From: HGM04593 sp045612305
GTDB taxonomy: Bacteria > Bacteroidota > Bacteroidia > Bacteroidales > Bacteroidaceae
Assembly (NCBI GenBank): GCA_045612305.1
Contig: JAZKYU010000007.1
Location: 36,035 to 100,034 of the forward strand
Direction of reading: 5' to 3'
DNA: 64,000 bases
A program made the translations under genes and the position numbers. How positions within the stretch are numbered: position 1 is the stretch's first letter; each line of letters opens with the position of its first letter. Positions 9,322-18,888 of this stretch are shown here, piece after piece. A model generated the notes under the pieces. It had not been told where the DNA came from. It did not search any database and saw only the letters and a list, made by a program, of their open reading frames with translations.

Positions 9322-12300
9322 TTAACTATGCTGTTTTTTGCCGCGCAGTTTCTCTTCGAAGGTCTGCACCCACTCGTACCAGTTGGGTATGTAGAGCGTG
9401 GCTATAACCGTGTTGAGCAGCATACCGAAGACCACGGCGGCACCTAGCGATAGACGGGCGTTGGCTCCCGCGCCACCCGCAAAGAGCAGGGGCATAACAC
9501 CCAGCACAAAGGCAAACGAGGTCATAAGTATGGGGCGCAAGCGCACGTGGCCGGCTTCGGCAGCGCTTTGCCTGATGCTGTTGCCGCTTGCGCGAAAATC
9601 TCGCGCAAACTCCACTATAAGTATGCCGTTTTTTGCGCTCAGGGCGATGAGCAGAATAATTCCCACCTGTGTGTAGATGCTCACCGGTATGTCGAAAAGC
9701 CAGCAACCCAAGATGGCGCCGAGCAGGGCGATGGGCACGCCTGTAATAGCTGCTACGGGGCTGCCCCAGCTTTCGTACTGTGCTGCGAGCACGAGGTAGG
9801 CCACGAGGATGGCAAGGGCAAATATTATAGCTGTGCTGCTGCCCGCGGTTTTTTCTTGGTAGGCTACACCTGTCCACTCATACCCAAACTCGTTGCCGAG
9901 CTCGTTTTTTATAAGCTGCTCCACATCTCGCATAACCTCGCTCGAGCTGTAGCCCTGTGCGGTGTTGCAGGTGAGGGTTGCGCTGTTGTACATATTGTAT
10001 CGCCCAAGCTGGTCTGTGCCCAAAACCTCCTCTGCTTTTATGAAGCTGCTGAAAGGGACCATCTCGCCACGGTTGTTGGCAAGGCTCAAGCGGAGCACGC
10101 TGTCTATAACTTTCTGGCTTTTCTCGCCTGCAGCCATCTTCACCTGCCATATGCGGCCCAGCATCACAAAATCGTTGACATAAATAGCGCCCATATAATA
10201 ACTTAAGGTGGAGAGCACAGCGCCCATATCGAGTCCCATAGAGATAGCTTTGTTGCGGTCGATGTTGAGGAAATATTGTGGAACGTCGGCCTCGAACGAG
10301 CTGTTCATACTCTCAACCGACGCGGTTTTTGAGTAGCTTGCCACTATGGCATCGATGCCTTTTTGTAGCTCGCTGAGCCCTAGGGCTTTGCGGTCTTCGA
10401 GTTGCAGCTGTAAGCCTCCTACGTTGCCTATGCCCGGGATAGCGGGCGGCACTATGGCAAAACACTGCGCCTCCTCTATCTCTGCGTAGGCTTGGCGGTT
10501 GAAGCGTTCCACTATGGCGGCGGCTTTCTGCTCTGTTTCTTTGCGCTCGCTCCAGTCTTGGAGTACTACAAAAACGCTTGCGGCGTTGCTCTGTTGCCCG
10601 TTATTGAGTATGCTGTAGCCGCTTATACTTATGTTCGTTTTAACCTCGGGGTATGACGATACGATATTTTCAACTTTTGCGGCGACAGCTTCGGTGCGGG
10701 CAAGCGATGCTGCCGGGGGTAACTGTATGGCGATGATAAAGTAGCCGTCGTCCTCCTCGGGTATGAAGGTTGTGGGCCACACGCGGAACATATGGAGTGC
10801 GAGCAACGACATAACCACAAAACTTATAGCTGCGAGCGTTGCGCGACGCAAGAGAAACCCCACGCTTTTGTCGTAGGCACGTTGCAAGGCGTTGTATCCC
10901 TTGTTGAAGGCTCTGAAGAAGGCACTCTCTTTTCTCTCCCCCGTGGGGCGCAACAGTAGAGCGCAGAGCGCGGGCGTGAGGGTGAGCGAGTTGAAACCGC
11001 TCAAGAGGGTGGCGGTGGCTATGGTGAGGGCAAATTGTTTGTACATCTGCCCCGATATACCGCTAATCATCGTTGTTGGTAGAAAAACGGCCATCATAAC
11101 AAGCACTACGCCGACGATGGGGCCAGAAATCTCTTTCATAGCCTTCTCGGTGGCCTCGCGCGGCGGTAGTTTCTCCTCGTCGAGTATGCGTGTTGCGTTT
11201 TCTACCACAACTATAGCGTCGTCTACCACTATGGCTATAGCTAGTATGAGCCCGAAGAGCGACAGGGTGTTTATAGAGAAACCAAGCAACTCCATAACGG
11301 CTAGCGTTCCTATGAGCGAGACGGGTATAGTGAGGCAGGGTATGAGCGTGGCGCGCCAGCTTTGCAAAAAGAGAAAGATAACAAATATCACAAGCAGGGT
11401 GGTCTCTACAAATGTGAAGAGTACCTCGTGTATGGAGCTACGCATAACATCGGTTGTGTCGAGCGCTATCTGATACTCCACCTGTGGTGGGAAGCTCTCG
11501 CCAAGCTCCTCCATCTTTGCGCGCACCGCCTTCGACACGGCAAGAGAGCTCGATCCTGGTAGCTGGTACACGGCAAGGGCAGCGGTGGGCTTCCCTCGCA
11601 GACGCGACGACGAGGCGTATGTCTCGCTGCCTATCTCAATATCGGCAATATCGCGCAGGCGCAACATATCGACCCCGTTGCTGCGTATCACAATGTTGGC
11701 AAATTCCTCGGCATCCTTCAAGCGCCCCTGTACGTTTAGGGTATATTGAAAAGCGTTGTCGGCTCCCGCGCCCAAAGTTTGTCCCACATAACCGGCCGAG
11801 ATAGCAAGGTTTTGTTTTGATATAGCTTGGTACACCTCGGCGGGGGAGATGCCGCGTATGCGCATAGCTTCGGGGTCTAACCACACACGCATAGAGTAGT
11901 TGCCCGCACCCATAATATTTACCGAGCCTACGCCTGGGGTGCGAGTGAGCTGGTCGACGAGCTGTAGCTCGGCGTAGTTTGAAAGGTATAGTTGGTTATA
12001 GGTGCTGTCGCCTGTGAGGGTGATGAAGAGCACTACGTTCGACGACTGTTTCTGCACCGTCACGCCCTGTTGCGTAACCTCGGAGGGTAGTGAGTTGAGC
12101 GCTATGTTTACTCGGTTTTGCACCAGCACGGTTGCCATATCGATGTCTGTGCCCACCTCGAAGGTTACTGTGAGTCTGTATGTTCCCGAAGAGGAGGAGG
12201 TTGAGCTCATATAAATCATCCCGTCCACGCCGTTTACCTGCTGCTCTATGGGTATACCCACCGTCTGTGCTATGGTTTCGGCGTTTGCACCTGGGTAGAC

Positions 12301-12447
12301 GGCGTTTACCTGCACCGTGGGAGGTGTGATGGATGGATATTGGTCTATGGGCAACACAAAGAGGGCTGCGCCTCCCGCCACAATGAGCAACAGCGAGAGC
12401 ACCGTGGCAAATATGGGGCGTTCTATGAAAAATTTTGAAAAGTTCAT
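9322..12447 (-). CDS. RND efflux inner-membrane transporter (AcrB/HAE1 family)
   Basis: A 1041-residue protein of normal AcrB-family length. The N-terminus MNFSKFFIERPIFATVLSLLL is the usual first membrane helix. TM4 carries the proton-relay pair in AIVVDDAIVVVEN and TM10 has the partner lysine in LSAKNGILIVEFARD. Two large periplasmic loops and twelve transmembrane segments are expected from family structure. It is the proton-driven pump of a tripartite exporter of drugs, bile salts or similar amphiphiles. It is the last gene of a three-gene operon, 24 bases after the membrane-fusion gene, so all parts of the pump are encoded together. Confidence 0.95.
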   Translation of the reverse strand: MNFSKFFIERPIFATVLSLLLIVAGGAALFVLPIDQYPSITPPTVQVNAVYPGANAETIAQTVGIPIEQQVNGVDGMIYMSSTSSSSGTYRLTVTFEVGTDIDMATVLVQNRVNIALNSLPSEVTQQGVTVQKQSSNVVLFITLTGDSTYNQLYLSNYAELQLVDQLTRTPGVGSVNIMGAGNYSMRVWLDPEAMRIRGISPAEVYQAISKQNLAISAGYVGQTLGAGADNAFQYTLNVQGRLKDAEEFANIVIRSNGVDMLRLRDIADIEIGSETYASSSRLRGKPTAALAVYQLPGSSSLAVSKAVRAKMEELGESFPPQVEYQIALDTTDVMRSSIHEVLFTFVETTLLVIFVIFLFLQSWRATLIPCLTIPVSLIGTLAVMELLGFSINTLSLFGLILAIAIVVDDAIVVVENATRILDEEKLPPREATEKAMKEISGPIVGVVLVMMAVFLPTTMISGISGQMYKQFALTIATATLLSGFNSLTLTPALCALLLRPTGERKESAFFRAFNKGYNALQRAYDKSVGFLLRRATLAAISFVVMSLLALHMFRVWPTTFIPEEDDGYFIIAIQLPPAASLARTEAVAAKVENIVSSYPEVKTNISISGYSILNNGQQSNAASVFVVLQDWSERKETEQKAAAIVERFNRQAYAEIEEAQCFAIVPPAIPGIGNVGGLQLQLEDRKALGLSELQKGIDAIVASYSKTASVESMNSSFEADVPQYFLNIDRNKAISMGLDMGAVLSTLSYYMGAIYVNDFVMLGRIWQVKMAAGEKSQKVIDSVLRLSLANNRGEMVPFSSFIKAEEVLGTDQLGRYNMYNSATLTCNTAQGYSSSEVMRDVEQLIKNELGNEFGYEWTGVAYQEKTAGSSTAIIFALAILVAYLVLAAQYESWGSPVAAITGVPIALLGAILGCWLFDIPVSIYTQVGIILLIALSAKNGILIVEFARDFRASGNSIRQSAAEAGHVRLRPILMTSFAFVLGVMPLLFAGGAGANARLSLGAAVVFGMLLNTVIATLYIPNWYEWVQTFEEKLRGKKQHS

Positions 12448-12471
12448 AATCTTGCAGGTTGTGGTTGTTTC

Positions 12472-13593
12472 TTATCTCTTTTTGTAGCTTGCGGTGATAG
12501 GGGTTACAGGCATGCCGTCGTGCACCTTCAAGAGGGCTTTTGTTACATAGCGCTCTTGTGTGTCGAGTCCGCTTGTAACAAGGCGCAGGGTGTCGTTTAC
12601 AAGGTTGCCCGTGGTTATGCTGCGGTACTCAACTTTGTTGCTGTCGTTTACCACGTAGAGAAACTTGCCTAGCTGGTCGGCGCCTATAGAGGCGTCTCTC
12701 ACAAGTATGCCGTTTTTAATATTTTCGTAGGGCAACACCACGCTTATGTAGCTCCCGGGCTTTAGAAAAAAGCTGCTGTTGTCGAGCTCGGCACGCACGC
12801 GCAAGGTACCTGTGCTTAGGTTTATATCGGGCGAGAGGTAGTCCATCTTGGCCTTCCAACTGTAATAATTGTTGTTGCCTAGGGTGAAGGTTATAAACTC
12901 CTCTTTGCCCACGATATTGTCGCGTTGTTGCTTGTTAATCCACTGATTATCGGTGATGTCGAAGTATGCATACATCTTGTCGTCTTTGTATATTTTGCAC
13001 AACTCCACGGGGCTTGCTGCGCCCGGAACGTAGGTACCTACAGAGTATTTTTCTATGCCCACCACACCGTCGACCGGGGCTTTGACATAGCAGTAGCCGA
13101 GGTTTGTGCGGGCGGTGTTTAGGGCGGCTTTTGCATTGCTCACCTGTGCGGTGTAGCTCTTTACGTTGCTCTTGGCTTGCAAGAACTCTATCTGGCTCAC
13201 CGCGTCGCTCTCTATGGCTTGCTTCATACGCTCGTAGTTGCTTTGGGCATACTCTAGCGCCGCTTCGGCTGTTTGTAGCGCTGCTTCGGCTTGCGCTACG
13301 GCGTTTTCGTATAGTGTGGGCTCTATAACAAATAATATGTCACCTTTTTTTACTCTGCTGCCTGCTGTGTAGCTCTGTTTTTGCAGAGTGCCGCTTGCAC
13401 GCCCCACGATGGATATTGTGGCTATGGCCTCTAAATATCCCGGGTACTCGCGCGTGAGGGTTACATCCTCTACTATGGGCTTTGCAACCTCTACAGGCAG
13501 GGCTGTGCTGTTGCTTGCGAGCTTGCTTTTATCGTTGCACCCTGCAAGAAACAAGGTTGCTGTGATGGTTGCTGATAATACAAACTTTTTCAT
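12472..13593 (-). CDS. RND efflux periplasmic adaptor (membrane fusion) lipoprotein
   Basis: A 373-residue lipoprotein: the signal peptide ends in LFLAGC, giving a lipidated Cys19. The order of parts is that of MexA/AcrA adaptors: a barrel-sandwich half (YTAGSRVKKGDILFVIEP), an alpha-helical hairpin around residues 95-165 rich in Ala and Gln, the second lipoyl half (GYCYVKAPVDGVVG), a beta-barrel, and a membrane-proximal domain. It links the RND pump to the outer-membrane channel. It is the middle gene of the operon, 20 bases after the channel gene. Confidence 0.93.
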   Translation of the reverse strand: MKKFVLSATITATLFLAGCNDKSKLASNSTALPVEVAKPIVEDVTLTREYPGYLEAIATISIVGRASGTLQKQSYTAGSRVKKGDILFVIEPTLYENAVAQAEAALQTAEAALEYAQSNYERMKQAIESDAVSQIEFLQAKSNVKSYTAQVSNAKAALNTARTNLGYCYVKAPVDGVVGIEKYSVGTYVPGAASPVELCKIYKDDKMYAYFDITDNQWINKQQRDNIVGKEEFITFTLGNNNYYSWKAKMDYLSPDINLSTGTLRVRAELDNSSFFLKPGSYISVVLPYENIKNGILVRDASIGADQLGKFLYVVNDSNKVEYRSITTGNLVNDTLRLVTSGLDTQERYVTKALLKVHDGMPVTPITASYKKR

Positions 13594-13613
13594 ATATGTT
13601 TTGTTTTAAATTT

Positions 13614-15005
13614 TTACCATCCGCCGCCGAGGGCTTCGTATAGCTGTACAAGGGATTTTAACGCGGTGCCACGAGCTTGCACAAGGTAGTCTTGATAGCT
13701 CAAGAGGGTGCGTTGTGCATCGAGCACGTTCTGAAATTGTGTTAAGCCTTGCTTGTATAGCTCGAGCGATAGTTTAAGCGTTTCGCTACACTGGTTTACA
13801 GCCTCTTTTATTGCTACGGTTTGCGATATTGAGTTGCTGTAGTTGCTCATAGCGCTCTCCACCTCCTGCATCGCTGCAAGAACGCTCTTGTTAAAGTTCT
13901 GTATATTCTCTTCGAGCACGGCGCGTGCCTCCTTCGTGGCGTTCAGCCTCTCTCCTCCGGTGAAAATATTCCACTGCATTGTGGGGGCTATCTCCCAAGT
14001 GAGGCTGCGTGAGTGTGGCAACTCTTTGAGCTTTTCCGACGCAAAACCTATAGAGCCGTTGAGGTAGAATGTGGGCAACCAGTCGCGTTTGCTTGCTCCC
14101 AGCGAGGCAGCTGCGGCTTCAACCTGTTTTTCTGCTGCGCGTATGTCGGGGCGACGGCGCAACAAGGTGGCGGGCAACCCCACGGCTATGGGGGCTATGT
14201 ACGAGGGTAGGTTGCCATCTTCACTCTCCCAGTTTGGCATCTCGCTAGGGTAAGTGCCCAGCAACACGGCTAGGCTGTTGCGGTTGTTTTCTATGCTCGC
14301 CCGCATCGCGGGTATTTGTGCCAAGGTGTTGTAGTAGACGCTCTTAGACTGCGCAACGTCGAGCTTCGATGCAAGCCCGCTGTTGTAGCGCGCCGTGACA
14401 ATTTTTATAATCTCCTCTTGCGAGGCTACGTTGTTCTGTAACACTCTGAGCTGTGCTATGTTCTGCACCAAAGAGAGGTATGTTGTGGCAACGTTTGCAC
14501 AAAGCGCAACCATAACAGCGCGATACTCTTCCTCGGTTGCTTGGAACAACTTTTTTTGTGCTTTTGCCCGCATCTGAACGCTCCCGAAGATGTCCACCTG
14601 CCAACTAACCGTTGCCCCGCCGGAAAAGTACCCCTCGGTACTCTCGCGGAAGGCTGTTTGCGCAGTGTTGCCGCTGCTTTTTTCTCGTTGCCACCCTGCT
14701 GTGAGCCCTACTTGGGGAAAGAGGGGGCTTTGCGCTTGTCGCCACACAGCCCGGGCCTGTTTCATCTTCTCTATGGCAGCCAAGGCCGACGGGTTGCGCT
14801 CCGTGGCAAGGGTTATGAGCGAGTCGAGCTTTGTGTCGTCGAAGTTTTTCCACCAAAGGTCGTCGCTGGGCAGGGCTTGTGTGAAAATTTCTTCTTTCTC
14901 CCACTCTTGGGGGAGGGGCTGTGAAAGGTATGCCTCGCCTTGCTGGGCTGTAGCTGTGGAGGCGAGGGTGAGCAGGGTAGCAAGTGTAAGTGTAAATCTT
15001 GTCAT
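13614..15005 (-). CDS. Outer-membrane efflux channel (TolC/NodT family)
   Basis: A 463-residue outer-membrane factor with a signal peptide (MTRFTLTLATLLTLASTATA). Two repeats of the OEP domain are visible, each with long Ala/Gln-rich helices; PLPQEWEKEE near the N-terminus and LLRRRPDIRAAEKQVEAAAA in the middle are characteristic of the NodT/OprM group. No lipobox Cys is seen, unlike OprM itself. It forms the trimeric exit duct of the tripartite pump and is the first gene of the operon. A candidate minus-strand -7 element lies about 147 bases upstream. Confidence 0.93.
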   Translation of the reverse strand: MTRFTLTLATLLTLASTATAQQGEAYLSQPLPQEWEKEEIFTQALPSDDLWWKNFDDTKLDSLITLATERNPSALAAIEKMKQARAVWRQAQSPLFPQVGLTAGWQREKSSGNTAQTAFRESTEGYFSGGATVSWQVDIFGSVQMRAKAQKKLFQATEEEYRAVMVALCANVATTYLSLVQNIAQLRVLQNNVASQEEIIKIVTARYNSGLASKLDVAQSKSVYYNTLAQIPAMRASIENNRNSLAVLLGTYPSEMPNWESEDGNLPSYIAPIAVGLPATLLRRRPDIRAAEKQVEAAAASLGASKRDWLPTFYLNGSIGFASEKLKELPHSRSLTWEIAPTMQWNIFTGGERLNATKEARAVLEENIQNFNKSVLAAMQEVESAMSNYSNSISQTVAIKEAVNQCSETLKLSLELYKQGLTQFQNVLDAQRTLLSYQDYLVQARGTALKSLVQLYEALGGGW

Positions 15006-15110
15006 CGTAAACGGGCTGTTGTTTTGCTGATGTTAAACACTTTTCCCTCTCTTTTGGTTTGTATTTGGCCCGAAAAACAGAGTTTTTATTTGTATTTTTC
15101 TCCCCGAAGA

Positions 15111-15141
15111 TTGACGATTTTGCAAACAATTTATATCTTTG
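15111..15141 (+). promoter_or_regulatory. Candidate upstream promoter of the etfBA operon
   Basis: TTG at 15111-15113, a 20-base spacer and TATCTTTG at 15134-15141 match the Bacteroidetes consensus closely. It faces etfB and would give a leader of about 140 bases. It overlaps the divergent region, so it could compete with transcription of the RND operon. Confidence 0.5.
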
Positions 15142-15151
15142 AGATAAAATT

Positions 15152-15159
15152 CGAAGATA
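15152..15159 (-). promoter_or_regulatory. Candidate -7 element for the RND operon
   Basis: Read on the minus strand this is TATCTTCG, matching TAnnTTyG. It would give a leader of roughly 140 bases before the channel gene. No good TTG -33 element sits at 19-21 bases, so support is moderate. Confidence 0.35.
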
Positions 15160-15217
15160 CACTGCACTCGCTGTGAAAAATATTGAAGCAAGCTTCATAT
15201 TTCTCGCTCGTTTGTTA

Positions 15218-15225
15218 TATCTTTG
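15218..15225 (+). promoter_or_regulatory. Second candidate -7 element before etfB
   Basis: A second TATCTTTG, 64 bases before the etfB ATG. No convincing -33 TTG at the normal spacing. If used, the transcript would begin just before the leader hairpin at 15247-15277. Confidence 0.45.
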
Positions 15226-15246
15226 TAACAATTTAAATATATTATT

Positions 15247-15277
15247 GCACAGAGCTTTGTGCTTTGTGCGGTTTTTT
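15247..15277 (+). terminator. Leader terminator/attenuator-like hairpin before etfB
   Basis: GCACAGAGC (15247-15255) pairs with GCTTTGTGC (15261-15269), followed by GG and a run of six T. It lies downstream of both candidate promoters and 11 bases before the etfB ATG, so transcripts must read through it. This is the layout of an attenuator; the signal, if any, is unknown. Confidence 0.5.
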
Positions 15278-15288
15278 CGTGAAATAAT

Positions 15289-16161
15289 ATGAGTTTGAAT
15301 ATAATTGTTTTGGCAAAGCAAGTGCCCGATACGCGCAACGTGGGTACGCAGGCTATGAACTCCGACGGTACGGTAAACCGCTCGGCCCTGCCTGCGGTTT
15401 TTAACCCCGACGACCTTTGTGCTTTGGAGCAGGCTTTGCGTTTGAAGGATAAAAACGAGGGGAGCAAAATAACCGTGCTCACTATGGGGCCCAAGCGTGC
15501 TACAGAACTGTTGCGCGAGGCTCTCTATCGTGGTGCCGACGAGGTTGTTCTTCTTTCCGATATGGCTTTTGCCGGAGCCGACACGCTTGCAACCTCCTAC
15601 GCTTTGTCTACCGCTATACGCAAGATAGGTGGTTTCGATGTTGTCCTGTGTGGTCGCCAGGCTATAGACGGCGACACGGCTCAGGTGGGCCCACAGGTTG
15701 CGCAGATGCTCTCGCTGCCGCAAGTTACCGCGGCGCGCTCTGTGTTTGAATGTGAGGGTGGTCGTTTGCGCGTGGAACGTGCTGTGGAGAACGGCACCGA
15801 GCTCGTCGAGGCCTCTATGCCTCTGCTTGTTACGGTCGACGGTAGTGCTCCCGCTTGTCGCCCACGCAACGCCTATCGTATGTTGCGTTTTCACCGTGCG
15901 GCAACCCCTTCGGAGCAAGTTGCCGAGGGTTACGAATATAGAGCGCAAGCTGCTGCCGATGAGGCTCTCACCATAAAAGAGTGGTCGCTTGCCGACATCG
16001 ACGGCGACGCAGCGCGTTGTGGTCTTTCGGGCTCTCCCACCAAGGTTAAGGCTGTGGAGAATATTGTGTTTAAGGCGAAGGAGAGCAAACGTTACACTGC
16101 CGACAGCGAGCAGATAAAAGCGCTTGTTGCCGAGCTTTTGTCCAACCATACTATAGGATAA
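15289..16161 (+). CDS. etfB: Electron transfer flavoprotein beta subunit
   Basis: A 290-residue protein with the EtfB fold: LAKQVPDTRNV at the N-terminus, GADEVVLLSD in the middle, and the family signature GRQAIDGDTAQVGPQVAQ, which binds the AMP or flavin cofactor. It pairs with EtfA to accept electrons from acyl-CoA dehydrogenase. The three genes are contiguous in order etfB-etfA-acyl-CoA dehydrogenase, so they very likely form one operon and one functional chain. Confidence 0.95.
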   Translation: MSLNIIVLAKQVPDTRNVGTQAMNSDGTVNRSALPAVFNPDDLCALEQALRLKDKNEGSKITVLTMGPKRATELLREALYRGADEVVLLSDMAFAGADTLATSYALSTAIRKIGGFDVVLCGRQAIDGDTAQVGPQVAQMLSLPQVTAARSVFECEGGRLRVERAVENGTELVEASMPLLVTVDGSAPACRPRNAYRMLRFHRAATPSEQVAEGYEYRAQAAADEALTIKEWSLADIDGDAARCGLSGSPTKVKAVENIVFKAKESKRYTADSEQIKALVAELLSNHTIG

Positions 16162-16163
16162 AT

Positions 16164-17183
16164 ATGAACAACATACTGGTATACTGCGAGTTGAACGATG
16201 CGTGCGTCGCCGACGTGAGTCTTGAGCTCTTGAGCGAAGGACGTCGCCTTGCCGACAAGCTGGGCGTCTCTCTCGAGGCAGTCGCCCTGGGTTGCGGGCT
16301 GCAAGAGGTGCCCCGGCAGGTGTTTCCTTACGGCGTAGATGTTCTGCATATCTTCGATGATGCCCGTCTATCGCCCTACACTACGTTGCCACACGCTTCG
16401 GCGCTTTGCAAGCTTGTTAGGGAGAACGACTATCAAATATTTCTCTTGGGTGCAACAACTGTGGGGCGCGACCTTGCCCCTCGTCTTACAGCCGAGCTGC
16501 ACTGCGGCCTCACGGCCGACTGTACCTCGCTCGAGATAGGTGATTACGAGGACAAAAAAGCGGGGAAAACCGTTAAGGACCTGCTCTATCAAATACGCCC
16601 TGCCTTCGGTGGAAACATTGTGGCAACCATAGTTAACCCCTATCATCGCCCGCAGATGGCAACGGTGCGCGAGGGTGTGATGCCCTTGCGCGAGGTGCGT
16701 GGCAGCGATTACAGAGGTGCTGTGGTGGAACACAACGTTGCCGACTATGTGAGTGAGGCCGACTTTGTGGTTTCTGTGCTCGAACGTAATATAAAACCTG
16801 CTGAGAATAATTTGAAGCAGGCTCCTATAGTTGTTGCAGGTGGTTATGGTATGGGTAGTAAGGAAAATTTCGATATGCTCTTTACCCTTGCCCGTTTATT
16901 GCACGGCGAGGTGGGTGCAACCCGTGCTGCTGTGGATGCAGGCTACGCGAGCCACGACCGTCAGATAGGCCAGACAGGCCTTACCGTGCGCCCTAAAGTG
17001 TATTTTGCCTGTGGTATATCGGGGCAGGTGCAGCACATTGCGGGTATGCAGGAGAGCGGTATAATAATATCCATAAACAGCGACCCTAACGCGCCTATAA
17101 ATGCTATAGCCGACTATGTAGTTACAGGCAGGGTAGAAGATGTTATACCCCAAATTATAACTTATTATCAGCAGAAACAATGA
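16164..17183 (+). CDS. etfA: Electron transfer flavoprotein alpha subunit
   Basis: A 339-residue EtfA. The C-terminal FAD-binding domain is clear: VVAGGYGMGSKENF, ATRAAVDAGYASHDRQIGQT, VYFACGISGQVQHIAGM and ISINSDPNAPI, ending with a typical DYVVTGRVEDVIP. It starts two bases after etfB stops and overlaps the next gene by four bases (ATGA), which indicates translational coupling. It carries FAD and hands electrons from the dehydrogenase to the respiratory or bifurcating partner. Confidence 0.95.
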   Translation: MNNILVYCELNDACVADVSLELLSEGRRLADKLGVSLEAVALGCGLQEVPRQVFPYGVDVLHIFDDARLSPYTTLPHASALCKLVRENDYQIFLLGATTVGRDLAPRLTAELHCGLTADCTSLEIGDYEDKKAGKTVKDLLYQIRPAFGGNIVATIVNPYHRPQMATVREGVMPLREVRGSDYRGAVVEHNVADYVSEADFVVSVLERNIKPAENNLKQAPIVVAGGYGMGSKENFDMLFTLARLLHGEVGATRAAVDAGYASHDRQIGQTGLTVRPKVYFACGISGQVQHIAGMQESGIIISINSDPNAPINAIADYVVTGRVEDVIPQIITYYQQKQ

Positions 17184-18883
17184 ACTACTATAACGACAAC
17201 AAATATTTGCAGCACTACCTGAAGCACCCGCTCTTGCAACGCATCGTGGAGATGAAAGAGGGTGGCTTTACTGCTTGTGAGGAGTGTCGATACGCTCCGG
17301 TGAATTTTGCCGAGGCTATAAAGGGCTACGAGGCGGTGCTCTCCCTTGTAGGTGAGTTGTGTGCCGATGTGGTAGCTCCCAACGCGGCCCTTGCCGAAGA
17401 AGAGGGCCCGCAGTTGGTCGACGGCAGAGTTAAGTATGCGCCTGCCACTGAGGAAAATATGAACATCTTTCGTCAAGCAGGGCTTATGGGTGTTTCTCTC
17501 CCGCGCAAGTATGGTGGTTTGAACTTCCCTGTAGCGGTGTTCACTATGATACAAGATGTTGTGTGCCGTGCCGACGCCGCTTTTGGTAACCTTTGGGGTT
17601 TGCAGGATTGTGCCGAAACGATATTAAACTTTGGCTCTCCCGAGCAGTGCGAGAGAATACTCCCCAGAATATGTGCCGGCGAGACTATGTCTATGGACCT
17701 TACCGAGCCCGACGCGGGTAGCGACCTTCAGAGCCTAACGCTGAAGGCTACTTATAGCGAGGAGGATGGTTGCTGGTATCTCGACGGCGTTAAGCGCTTT
17801 ATTACAAACGGCGACAGCGACGTGCACCTTGTGCTTGCACGCAGTGAGGAGGGCAGTGTAGATGGCCGTGGTTTGTCGTTGTTCATATGTGAGAAGAGTT
17901 GTGGCAAGGTGAAAACCCGCCGTATTGAGAACAAGATGGGTATCCACGGCTCACCCACCTGCGAGGTGGTCTTCTCTCACGCTCTGGCCGAGCTTTGCGG
18001 TAGCCGTAAGATGGGCCTCATAAAGTACGTTATGTCGCTTATGAACGGTGCGCGCTTGGGTATCGCGGCGCAGAGCGTGGGCCTTGCACAGGCTGCATAT
18101 AACGAGGCTCTTGCCTATGCTCGCGAGCGTAAACAATTTGGGAAACACATAATAACCCTTGCACCGGTCTACGAGATGTTGGGTGCTATGCAAGCACGCC
18201 TCGACGCGGCTCGCAGCCTTCTTTATGAGACTGCCCGCAATGTGGATATGAACTATCAGTTTGCCGACCTTGCTCGCGAACGCACCCTTGCGCCCGAGGA
18301 GCGCTTGGAGGCGAAAGCTTTCTCGAAGAAGGCCGATGCTCTAACTCCGCTTGTGAAGGGTATGGCCAGCGAGATAGCCAACAAAAACGCATACGACGCG
18401 GTGCAGGTGCACGGTGGCTCGGGATATATGCGCGACTATACTTGCGAGCGTCTTTATCGCGATGCACGCATAACCTCCATCTACGAGGGTACCACGCAAC
18501 TGCAGGTTGTTGCTGCCATACGTTACGCTATGGGTGGTTTCTACACACAACTGTTGCAAGAGTATCTTTCGGTCGATGTGCCCGCAAGCCTTCAGCCTCT
18601 CAAAGAGCGCGTGGCCGCTATGGCGCAGCTCTACGAGGAGTTGCTCTCTGCTGTGCAGGCTCACGACTCGCAAGAGGTGCTCGACTTCCTTTCTCGCCGC
18701 ATTTACGAAACAGCGGCCTATAGCATAATGTCGGCCCTTTTGTTGCTCGACGCTGCCGCCGACGAGGCTCTCTTTGCCCCTTCGCTTGCTCGCTTTGTGG
18801 CTATAGCCGAGGCCGAGGTTGCTGCCCATGCGGCATTTATAAAGAATTTTAACCCGGAATTATTACAACAATACAAAAAATAA
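17180..18883 (+). CDS. Acyl-CoA dehydrogenase, long form
   Basis: A 567-residue flavoenzyme, longer than the usual 380-400 residues because of extra N-terminal (about 60 residues) and C-terminal helical regions. Core motifs: AGETMSMDLTEPDAGSD, FITNGDSD, GARLGIAAQSVGLAQAAYNEAL, and YRDARITSIYEGTTQLQ, which contains the catalytic glutamate. It oxidises acyl-CoA to enoyl-CoA and passes electrons to the EtfAB encoded just upstream. The extended form resembles dehydrogenases with an added C-terminal domain found beside etf genes in Bacteroidales. Substrate chain length cannot be told. Confidence 0.92.
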   Translation: MNYYNDNKYLQHYLKHPLLQRIVEMKEGGFTACEECRYAPVNFAEAIKGYEAVLSLVGELCADVVAPNAALAEEEGPQLVDGRVKYAPATEENMNIFRQAGLMGVSLPRKYGGLNFPVAVFTMIQDVVCRADAAFGNLWGLQDCAETILNFGSPEQCERILPRICAGETMSMDLTEPDAGSDLQSLTLKATYSEEDGCWYLDGVKRFITNGDSDVHLVLARSEEGSVDGRGLSLFICEKSCGKVKTRRIENKMGIHGSPTCEVVFSHALAELCGSRKMGLIKYVMSLMNGARLGIAAQSVGLAQAAYNEALAYARERKQFGKHIITLAPVYEMLGAMQARLDAARSLLYETARNVDMNYQFADLARERTLAPEERLEAKAFSKKADALTPLVKGMASEIANKNAYDAVQVHGGSGYMRDYTCERLYRDARITSIYEGTTQLQVVAAIRYAMGGFYTQLLQEYLSVDVPASLQPLKERVAAMAQLYEELLSAVQAHDSQEVLDFLSRRIYETAAYSIMSALLLLDAAADEALFAPSLARFVAIAEAEVAAHAAFIKNFNPELLQQYKK

Positions 18884-18888
18884 AGAAT

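Noticed and set aside
14605..16149. A 514-codon minus-strand frame crossing from the efflux channel gene into etfB
   Set aside because: It overlaps two well-supported genes and a promoter region, and its composition is not protein-like.
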